Source of the DNA: Candidatus Sumerlaeota bacterium
GTDB lineage: Bacteria; Sumerlaeota; Sumerlaeia; UBA8349
DNA: 5,176 bases
NCBI GenBank assembly: GCA_003501375.1
Contig: DNPO01000323.1
Location: forward strand, 1-5,176
Reading direction: 5' to 3'
Position numbers and translations under genes: made by a program. Within the stretch, counting starts at the first letter, position 1; each line of letters starts with the position of its first letter. The notes under the pieces are model-generated. The model saw nothing but the letters and a program-made list of their open reading frames with translations, did no database searches and was not told the DNA's origin. Below are positions 1 through 4,433 of the stretch, in pieces.

Positions 1-223
1 AGGCTATGACATAAAACTGACCCGTCTGGTTGCAGACAGTGTGTCCGTTCCGGTGAACGCTTCGGGCGGCGCAGGTAAACCCGTACATCTTTACGACGTG
101 TTAACCGAAGGCCACGCCGACGCCGCACTGGTAGCCTCCATGCTGCATTATGGCGAGTACACCTGCCGCCAGTTGAAAGAATATCTGCACGGACGAGGTT
201 TGCCGATGCGCATGCGGTACTAA
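1..223 (+). CDS. hisF: Imidazole glycerol phosphate synthase cyclase subunit HisF, 3' end only
   Basis: This is the C-terminal 73 residues of HisF, read from base 2 to the TAA at 221-223; the start lies before the window. HisF is a cytoplasmic TIM barrel. It takes ammonia from the glutaminase HisH and converts PRFAR to imidazole glycerol phosphate and AICAR in histidine synthesis. Seen here: GYDIKLTR near the left edge, then VPVNASGGAG (the phosphate-binding loop after beta strand 7), ADAALVASMLHYGEYT (strand 8 and its Ser-containing phosphate-binding loop), and LKEYLHGRGLPMR, the usual closing helix. Asn replaces the more common Ile just before ASGGAG. The catalytic Asp residues lie upstream and cannot be checked. 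A GTG at 41 is an internal codon, not a start. No other his gene follows, so hisF ends its transcription unit or stands alone. Confidence 0.95.
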   Translation, partial: GYDIKLTRLVADSVSVPVNASGGAGKPVHLYDVLTEGHADAALVASMLHYGEYTCRQLKEYLHGRGLPMRMRY

Positions 224-314
224 CAAACACCATCAACCGCCAAGAAACACCAAGAATGTCAAGGATTTCAAATGAACGCCTTGGCATTCTTTGCATTTCT
301 TGGCAGTTTGTTAG
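220..314. repeat. Large imperfect inverted repeat / hairpin at the hisF stop codon
   Basis: The outer arms are a perfect 9-bp match, CTAACAAAC (220-228) against GTTTGTTAG (306-314). The next arm pair is also a perfect 9 bp, GCCAAGAAA (239-247) against TTTCTTGGC (296-304). The innermost arms, 250-264 and 279-293, pair over 15 positions with one mismatch and one G-U, around a 14-base loop (265-278). The left arm carries about 9 extra bases (229-238), and AAACACCA occurs twice in it (225-232, 245-252). The arm overlaps the hisF stop codon. It could act as a transcription terminator, although no U-tract follows, or be a dispersed palindromic/MITE-like element. The CCAAGAA/CCAAGG wording resembles interspersed 'CGCCAAGA' palindromes I remember from other bacterial genomes; this is unverified. 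Confidence 0.7.
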
Positions 315-347
315 AGGCAGCCGTCACAAGATGTTGCTCAAGAAACT

Positions 348-381
348 TGCCTGGCAAAGGGAACTATTCCGCTGCCAGGCA
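348..381. other. Compact hairpin downstream of hisF
   Basis: A perfect 9-bp stem, TGCCTGGCA (348-356) with TGCCAGGCA (373-381), encloses a second 4-bp stem, GGAA (360-363) with TTCC (367-370), closed by a 3-base loop. It is followed by CCGTTGTTTG, a poor U-tract. It may be a weak or factor-assisted terminator for transcription leaving hisF, or part of a structured RNA. The palindrome is clear in the sequence; the function is a guess. Confidence 0.45.
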
Positions 382-458
382 CCGTTGTTTGCATGGATAT
401 TGGCGCAATCTGTCCGCGCAACAAGGTTGGGGAACCTCCGCCTGCGCATAGCATTAAG

Positions 459-487
459 TTGCGGAATTACATGCAAGCCTCTATAAT
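459..487 (+). promoter_or_regulatory. Candidate sigma-70-type promoter in the hisF-lacI gap
   Basis: TTGCGG (459-464), a 17-base spacer and a perfect TATAAT (482-487) point to transcription starting near 494. If real, it would make a leader of about 400 bases before the LacI-type gene, or a separate small RNA. The -10 box is ideal, but the -35 box matches the consensus at only three of six positions, and AT-rich DNA produces such boxes by chance. Confidence 0.35.
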
Positions 488-813
488 TTCTGAACGTTTT
501 TATGGAAAAAGTTGCATAGACAGTGCCATAGAAAATCTGAAAAACTTGTACAATTATAGTCATATTTATATCCATGCGATGTAGATAAATTTTTCCATAC
601 ATCCCGTAAAACATCCACATAATAGGCAATAAATACAGGACTTTTTTTCATAAAACACAGTAGAAAGATATAAAAGTGTTGCTGATAACATCCGGAGCCC
701 TCTGCGCTTATCCCAATGATGCGGGGATATTATACCAGATGAAAAGGTAGAAACAGCCTGTATTTTCCATGAATAAACAATGAAAAACAGATATTCTTAC
801 GATCTATATGCGG

Positions 814-843
814 TTGACTTTGTATAAGATGAATTGGTAAACT
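814..843 (+). promoter_or_regulatory. Likely promoter of the lacI-type gene
   Basis: TTGACT (814-819) matches the -35 consensus at five of six positions. An 18-base spacer separates it from TAAACT (838-843), which matches four of six. Transcription would begin about 40 bases before the chosen ATG at 892. The same arrangement, with 10 of 11 identical bases over the -35 side (TTGAYTTTGTA) and the same spacing, recurs before the GH2 gene at 4349-4378. No convincing CG-centred palindromic LacI operator was found around it. Confidence 0.55.
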
Positions 844-891
844 TCTAAATAAGGGACCGATGCGTTGTACCCTCCATGGGGGACGGAAATC

Positions 892-2184
892 ATGAATTTC
901 ACCGAAATAAAAACAAACCGTGTAACTTCCGCCATGGTTGCGCTACATGCTGGCGTTTCGCAGCCCACGGTTTCACGAGTGATCAATAACCTTTCCGTTA
1001 ACCCGGAAACCGTCGCCCGCGTTCAAGCCGCCATGCAGGAATTGGGGTATGTCCCACGGCAACATCTGTCTGGAAAAGTTTCGGATGTAGACCAGAGTGC
1101 ATCTATGAGCAATATTTTTTCCGATGATGCACGCAGTTGGCACTCTAGTTCTACGCTGGTTGCAGAGCGTGCCGGAGTTTCCGTTTCCACCGTCTCTCGT
1201 GTGGTCAATAACCGTTCGGTTGATCCTATAACGGCCGCTCATGTGCGGCAAGTCATGCAGGAGTTGGGTTATGCGCCTCGCCCCTTTGCTTCCCGTCCAG
1301 GACCACGACGAACAGAACTTAAAGGGTTGCGAACGGGAACCATCGCATTTTTGGCACGAGGCCATGATTTGGAACAACTGTCTCGCCTACCTATCGTCGT
1401 TAACGTGATCCACGGTATTGAGTCCGCCTTGGCAGAGCGTGGACTTGCCATGGTTCAAAGTGCCTTGGATACGGACGGACAGCGGCTTCCGGCAATCGTG
1501 GCTAAGCGCCAAGTTGATGGCTTAATTGTATGGCCAAATTTGAATGGAGTTTCCGATGCAAGCATTGAGGCGTTGCGTCCCTATCCGCTGGTGTATTTGA
1601 TGAGTATGCAGGAAGACCGTTTGCCAGGAGACCGCGTCAAAACTAACAACCGGAGCATTGGCGCTCTGGCAGCGAGACATTTGATTGCCAATGGACATCG
1701 CCGCATCGTCTATGTGACCTCTCCCGGAATGGTAGGGTTTTTGCGGGAACGCTGGGATGCGTTCGCCCGCGTAGCGGAAGAAAATGGAGTTTCCGCGATG
1801 CAATGCATAGTGGGCGAAGAAAATACCGATCTCAACATGACGGATAGCCGCTTGGAAAAACTTGACGCATTGATGGAACGAGGTGTTCGGCAACTGCTGA
1901 ATTACAAGCCGCGTCCAACTGGTTTGTTCATTACGTGTGACGGATTGACCTCGCAGGTATATCGCCCACTTAAACGCTTGGGAGTGGAGATTGGAACGGA
2001 TATGGAGATCATTTCCTGCAATAGGGAATTTCCGATTTTAGAGGCGCTGGACCCCCGCCCAAAATCCATCAACATTGGAGCGAAAGAGGTTGGACGTAAG
2101 GCTGTGGAACGTCTGATCTGGAGAATTCAAAACCCAATGGACAATACTTATGTGACGGTGGAAGTCGAGCCGCGTTTGTCATAG
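892..2184 (+). CDS. LacI-family transcriptional regulator with two tandem HTH domains
   Basis: A 430-residue cytoplasmic DNA-binding regulator; typical family members are about 330-360 residues with one HTH. The ATG at 892 is chosen because GGGGGA (878-883) lies 8 bases upstream; a TTG at 865 has no such site. HTH1 spans residues about 11-57 (AGVSQPTVSRVINN ... QELGYVPR) and HTH2 about 86-131 (AGVSVSTVSRVVNN ... QELGYAPR). They share 28 of 45 aligned residues. A 27-residue Ser/Asp-rich linker joins them. The second HTH leads through an atypical hinge (FASRPGPRR) into the sugar-binding periplasmic-binding-protein-like domain from about residue 148. That domain shows VDGLIVWP (208-215), the family's HLIANGHRRIVYVTS stretch (263-277) and a C-terminal GxKAVERLIWRI helix. 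Family knowledge: such proteins bind operators as dimers and respond to a sugar. Inference: it controls itself and the pseudopilin/GH2 genes downstream. An in-frame ATG at 1105 (residue 72) would give a normal single-HTH protein of about 359 residues. Confidence 0.9.
   Translation: MNFTEIKTNRVTSAMVALHAGVSQPTVSRVINNLSVNPETVARVQAAMQELGYVPRQHLSGKVSDVDQSASMSNIFSDDARSWHSSSTLVAERAGVSVSTVSRVVNNRSVDPITAAHVRQVMQELGYAPRPFASRPGPRRTELKGLRTGTIAFLARGHDLEQLSRLPIVVNVIHGIESALAERGLAMVQSALDTDGQRLPAIVAKRQVDGLIVWPNLNGVSDASIEALRPYPLVYLMSMQEDRLPGDRVKTNNRSIGALAARHLIANGHRRIVYVTSPGMVGFLRERWDAFARVAEENGVSAMQCIVGEENTDLNMTDSRLEKLDALMERGVRQLLNYKPRPTGLFITCDGLTSQVYRPLKRLGVEIGTDMEIISCNREFPILEALDPRPKSINIGAKEVGRKAVERLIWRIQNPMDNTYVTVEVEPRLS
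922..1284 (+). repeat. In-frame duplication of the LacI HTH domain
   Basis: The segments 922-1062 and 1147-1284 encode two copies of the LacI DNA-binding domain, at 62% identity by my hand alignment. The DNA of the copies has diverged throughout, so the duplication, or acquisition of a second copy, is not recent. The residues corresponding to LacI Tyr17/Gln18, which read the operator, differ between copies: Gln-Pro in HTH1 and Val-Ser in HTH2. The structural TVSRV core and QELGY are kept in both, so both copies look functional rather than decaying. Confidence 0.85.
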
Positions 2185-2399
2185 CAAGTACAGGTCGCAT
2201 GTTTGTATCAGGTCCTTTTAAAAAATGATTTTTGTTCGCATGGTAATGGCCAGATTTCAGAGATTGTGCGGGAGATGGTGGTTACAGAAGCCAAAGACTG
2301 AAGCGTTTGTTTACATTCCTGTTTATTGTTTCCAAGTGAAATAGCCCATTTTACGCGTGGAGGGTTGTGTCCACCAAACACTTAAAAATTTCTGATTCA

Positions 2400-2408
2400 T
2401 GCTATTAT
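2400..2408 (+). promoter_or_regulatory. Candidate extended -10 promoter of the pseudopilin operon
   Basis: TG-C-TATTAT (2400-2408) is an extended -10 element with one mismatch in the hexamer. Its -35 region (about 2380-2385) is poor, which is common for extended -10 promoters. Transcription from about 2415 would give a leader of roughly 170 bases before the first pseudopilin. ATTCAT occurs twice across the box (2395-2400 and 2407-2412), 12 bases apart, which could be a binding site but may be chance. Confidence 0.4.
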
Positions 2409-2475
2409 TCATAATTTATTAGTAAAACATCTTGTTTTGCATGTGGGAAGTTATATCCATCAGAAATACCTGAAA

Positions 2476-2505
2476 AGGGAGGTGATAGACGTTATGGCTT
2501 GGTAG
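2476..2505 (+). promoter_or_regulatory. Strong Shine-Dalgarno with three-codon leader ORF (Met-Ala-Trp-stop)
   Basis: GGAGGTGAT (2478-2486) matches nine consecutive bases of the sequence complementary to the 16S rRNA 3' end. Seven bases later comes ATG-GCT-TGG-TAG (2494-2505). This is a better ribosome site than that of the pseudopilin gene 78 bases downstream of the micro-ORF stop. It may be a translated leader, a ribosome standby or mRNA-protecting site, or the remnant of a lost gene start. What is certain is the match; the function is inferred. Confidence 0.35.
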
Positions 2506-2507
2506 AG

Positions 2508-2539
2508 AAGAACTATCAAATTCGAAGGTAGAGATTCTT
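2508..2539 (+). other. Small leader hairpin after the micro-ORF
   Basis: AAGAA (2508-2512) pairs with TTCTT (2535-2539), and CTATC (2513-2517) pairs with GGTAG (2527-2531) using one G-U. There is a 3-base bulge on the right and a 9-base loop holding the palindrome TTCGAA. The stem begins three bases after the micro-ORF stop, where a terminating ribosome would cover it. It is AU-rich and only modestly stable. Confidence 0.3.
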
Positions 2540-2583
2540 AAATTTTACATTTCCCATTCATAACTTAACTAAGGAGAGACAAA

Positions 2584-3372
2584 ATGAAAAGGCATTCTGC
2601 TTTTACGTTGATTGAATTGCTTATCGTCGTTGCCATCATTGCCATTTTGGCAGCAATTGCAGTCCCTAACTTTTTGGAGGCGCAGGTGCGTTCCAAGATA
2701 TCCAGAGTGCAAGCGGACATGCGTTCGTTAGCCACGGCGTTGGAGTCTTATCGGGTGGATAACAACTCGTACCCGCAAGCGGTGGCTTCTGATGTGGCTT
2801 GGGGGGGAAGCAAAGCGGACTCCAATAATAACTCGGGACCGTGGATTAGTGCTGACTGGCCACTGTGGAATGGCAATTCAGGAACTTTGGCATCCTCTGG
2901 TTCTTGGCGCATGACATTTTCCGCTGGTGCCAATGCTGATGGTCGGTCTATTGCCACTCTGACCACACCATGTGCCTATATCACGTCGTATCCTGCTGAT
3001 CCTTTCGCCACAACCAAGGGGGCGCTTTTGGGTTACCATAACCTCTTGAACCAGAAATGGCTGTTGTGGTCGTATGGGCCGGATCGAGATGAACAAAGCC
3101 TCAGCAAAACGGGTGGGCCGGGAGGACAAGTTGGCCAGGCAGCACATCCTTCTTATTATGGGGGTACGTGGAATGCGATTCCCAATGGTGTAGCATTCGA
3201 TCACCAGTTAGATGCAACTGACGGGTGGAGAACAAGAATGAACGCAGGAACCAGCGTCTTTACCCCCTATGCTTCGGGTAGTCCAAGCGCTACGCTGTTG
3301 ACCGCTGGCTATACGTATGATGCGACGAATGGGACGGACTCTTGGGGCGATATTTACCGCTTGAAGCAGTAA
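2584..3372 (+). CDS. Type II secretion / type IV pilus pseudopilin (GspG-like), first paralogue
   Basis: A 262-residue prepilin-like protein. A 6-residue leader MKRHSA precedes FTLIELLIVVAIIAILAA, the class III signal and hydrophobic helix, with Glu at mature position 5. Prepilin peptidase would cut between Ala6 and Phe7, so -1 is Ala instead of the usual Gly. The helix continues to about residue 60, followed by a globular part. LTTPCAYITSYPADPFA (126-142), LLWSYGPDRDE (160-170) and YDATNGTDSWGDI (245-257) are motifs I associate with a large pseudopilin group of PVC and candidate phyla. There is one Cys (130), so no internal disulfide. The protein should sit in the inner membrane and may assemble into a pseudopilus. 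The start is supported by AAGGAGAG at 2571-2578. It is longer than classical GspG (about 140-150 residues), mainly through an Asn/Ser/Trp-rich stretch at 66-124. It lies 67 bases before its paralogue. Confidence 0.85.
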   Translation: MKRHSAFTLIELLIVVAIIAILAAIAVPNFLEAQVRSKISRVQADMRSLATALESYRVDNNSYPQAVASDVAWGGSKADSNNNSGPWISADWPLWNGNSGTLASSGSWRMTFSAGANADGRSIATLTTPCAYITSYPADPFATTKGALLGYHNLLNQKWLLWSYGPDRDEQSLSKTGGPGGQVGQAAHPSYYGGTWNAIPNGVAFDHQLDATDGWRTRMNAGTSVFTPYASGSPSATLLTAGYTYDATNGTDSWGDIYRLKQ

Positions 3373-3439
3373 CTGGTATATAGCCACGGGATCAAAATTT
3401 AATCTTATTCTTTCCAATACAGTCAAAGGAGAAACAAAA

Positions 3440-4156
3440 ATGAAAATGCATTCCGCTTTTACATTGATTGAGTTGCTTATTGTGGTCGCCATTATTGCCA
3501 TTTTGGCGGCAATTGCCGTACCGAACTTTTTGGAAGCGCAGGTTCGCTCGAAGATATCGCGGACGCAGAGCGATATGCGGTCTTTGGGCACAGCCATTGA
3601 AGCGTATGCTGTGGATTATGGTCGTCCCCCTCTGGGGTATCAGGAGGGGGAACAAATAGGCTGGTGGAAATGCTACAATGGCACTGCCGTTGGCACTGGA
3701 ACCCCACCCTATGTGACGCATGTGGCTCCCTTCAGCCACCTGACGACCCCTGTAGCCTACATCTCATCTAGTCCTCTAAATCCATTTGCTACCGGCGATA
3801 CACTCGAGACGGCCGAAGGACCCAAAAACAGTTTTGGCGACCATATAGGGACTGGCTTGTCTTATGAGTACGAGGCGACTTATATGCGCAAGGAGTTTTA
3901 CACGACTCTTTTTCCTCATGGTATCAAGTGGTACCTTGCCTCATGGGGACCGTCAAAATCGTTAGTTCCGATTTCTCCCTACGGACGGTGGGATTACGTT
4001 TATCCCGAGAATGTTTTCATTGGCACAACCACTAGCGTAAAGGGTATCCCCGGGGATCTCAGAGGTATTTATGATGCCACAAATGGCACAAGATCCACTG
4101 GGTACCTGATGCGCTCCAATGCGGGTGTTCTGCCAGCGGGAGTGCAACTAAATTAA
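3440..4156 (+). CDS. Type II secretion / type IV pilus pseudopilin (GspG-like), second paralogue
   Basis: A 238-residue prepilin-like protein and sister of the preceding gene. Residues 4-41 are identical in the two, covering leader end, cleavage site (Ala6/Phe7), Glu at +5, hydrophobic helix and the SKISR turn. The globular halves differ strongly except for shared motifs: LTTPVAYISSSPLNPFA (101-117), WYLASWGPS (164-172) and YDATNGTRSTG (211-221). It has a single Cys (78). It lacks most of the insertion of the first copy, and has its own extra segment (about 118-160) rich in aromatic and charged residues. The ribosome site AAAGGAG (3425-3431) precedes the ATG by 8 bases and resembles that of the first copy. 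A TGGTATATA element at 3374-3382 could be an internal extended -10, but co-transcription is simpler. A strong terminator follows. It probably acts in the same pseudopilus or presents a different surface domain. Confidence 0.85.
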   Translation: MKMHSAFTLIELLIVVAIIAILAAIAVPNFLEAQVRSKISRTQSDMRSLGTAIEAYAVDYGRPPLGYQEGEQIGWWKCYNGTAVGTGTPPYVTHVAPFSHLTTPVAYISSSPLNPFATGDTLETAEGPKNSFGDHIGTGLSYEYEATYMRKEFYTTLFPHGIKWYLASWGPSKSLVPISPYGRWDYVYPENVFIGTTTSVKGIPGDLRGIYDATNGTRSTGYLMRSNAGVLPAGVQLN

Positions 4157-4199
4157 GTTGGCTGTGGATTGCTCTGCAAATTGCATAATAGTTGTCTGG

Positions 4200-4241
4200 G
4201 GCTGGGATGCGTGATGGACTTGCGCGTACCAGCCTTTTCTT
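4200..4241 (+). terminator. Rho-independent terminator of the pseudopilin operon
   Basis: GGCTGG (4200-4205) pairs with CCAGCC (4229-4234). After one G/A mismatch, ATGCG (4207-4211) pairs with CGCGT (4223-4227) with one G-U, and two further G-U pairs close a 7-base loop. TTTTCTT (4235-4241) follows at once. Stem, loop size and U-tract fit an intrinsic terminator 44 bases after the second pseudopilin stop, separating it from the GH2 gene. Confidence 0.8.
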
Positions 4242-4271
4242 GGGATTTTGTAACCAGTTCGAAAAAATGAA

Positions 4272-4320
4272 GCCCCATATTCAACTTACAAGCCATTCCT
4301 GTCTTGCCATGGCGTGGGGC
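4272..4320. other. Second hairpin between the pseudopilins and the GH2 gene
   Basis: GCCCCA (4272-4277) pairs with TGGGGC (4315-4320), and inside it GCCAT (4292-4296) pairs with ATGGC (4309-4313) around a 12-base loop. On the minus strand the stem is followed by TTCATTTTTTC, so it would work best as a terminator for leftward transcription. No minus-strand gene is seen to its right in this window, so its role is unclear; it could also be part of a back-up terminator or an RNA leader. Confidence 0.35.
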
Positions 4321-4348
4321 GTCTGTTTCCACAGTTGGCTTTCTCGTA

Positions 4349-4378
4349 TTGATTTTGTACATTGAATTTGCGTAAAGT
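4349..4378 (+). promoter_or_regulatory. Candidate promoter of the GH2 gene
   Basis: TTGATT (4349-4354), an 18-base spacer and TAAAGT (4373-4378) lie about 56 bases before the GH2 start, just downstream of the pseudopilin terminator. Each box matches four of six consensus positions. The element copies the layout and much of the sequence of the lacI-type promoter at 814-843. An alternative reading, TTGTAC (4355-4360) with TATCGT (4378-4383) and 17 bases between, is weaker by sequence. Confidence 0.45.
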
Positions 4379-4433
4379 ATCGTGACTCGGGATATGTTTT
4401 GCTGCTCACATTAAAAATCATGGAGGCTTTAAG

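Larger units (their letters stand above)
224..891. other. Long non-coding region between hisF and the lacI-type gene
   Basis: No convincing protein gene lies here on either strand; the short open frames lack ribosome binding sites and protein-like composition. The left part (to about 480) is moderately GC-rich and full of small hairpins: 220-314, 348-381, and 416-447, where GCGCA/TGCGC encloses AGGTT/AACCT around a GGGG loop. The right part (480-860) is AT-rich and holds candidate promoters at 459-487 and 814-843, a 10-bp inverted repeat (501-510 with 590-599), a 7-T run at 642-648 and a TATCCC/GGGATA stem (709-729). It may contain a long leader for the regulator or a small RNA, but no known RNA family was recognised. 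Confidence 0.6.
2185..2583. other. Non-coding region / leader before the pseudopilin pair
   Basis: This stretch has no supportable gene longer than three codons. It contains a weak GTGGA/TCCAC stem (2357-2374), an extended -10 element (2400-2408), a near-perfect Shine-Dalgarno before a micro-ORF (2476-2505), a small hairpin (2508-2539) and the pseudopilin ribosome binding site AAGGAGAG (2571-2578). Only an A-run/T-run pair at 2220-2233 follows the lacI-type gene. That is too weak for a terminator, so read-through into the pseudopilins is possible. Confidence 0.6.

Noticed and set aside
256..486. Open frame of 76 codons on the + strand after hisF
   Set aside because: It has no ribosome binding site and a composition rich in Arg, Leu, Cys and Trp without any recognisable motif. 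It runs through the inverted repeat and the 348-381 hairpin, so it is best read as chance.
501..599. 10-bp inverted repeat TATGGAAAAA / TTTTTCCATA spaced by 79 bases
   Set aside because: In AT-rich DNA a match like this within 100 bases is expected by chance at about this frequency. A competing 6-bp stem (578-603) uses the same bases, so no single fold is favoured.
324..629. Open frame of 101 codons on the - strand in the hisF-lacI gap
   Set aside because: No Shine-Dalgarno precedes its start and the translation has no family-like pattern. An upstream minus-strand TGGTATAAT at 729-737 made it worth a look, but that alone does not support a gene.
865..891. TTG at 865 as start of the LacI-type gene
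   Set aside because: It would add nine residues (beginning MYPPWG) that are unlike LacI N-termini. The ATG at 892 has GGGGGA at proper distance and places HTH1 at the usual position.
2216..2234. A-run/T-run pair after the LacI-type gene as a terminator
   Set aside because: The stem would be five A-T pairs with a three-base loop and no GC pair, too unstable for an intrinsic terminator.
2584..4156. Assignment of the pseudopilins to the planctomycete DUF1559 family
   Set aside because: They share the prepilin N-terminus but lack the H-X9-DG type C-terminal motif of that family. They show LTTPxAYI and YDATNGT instead.
4267..4365. 32-codon open frame starting ATG-AAG-CCC before the GH2 gene
   Set aside because: It has only A residues upstream rather than a ribosome site, and it runs through the 4272-4320 hairpin and the GH2 promoter region.
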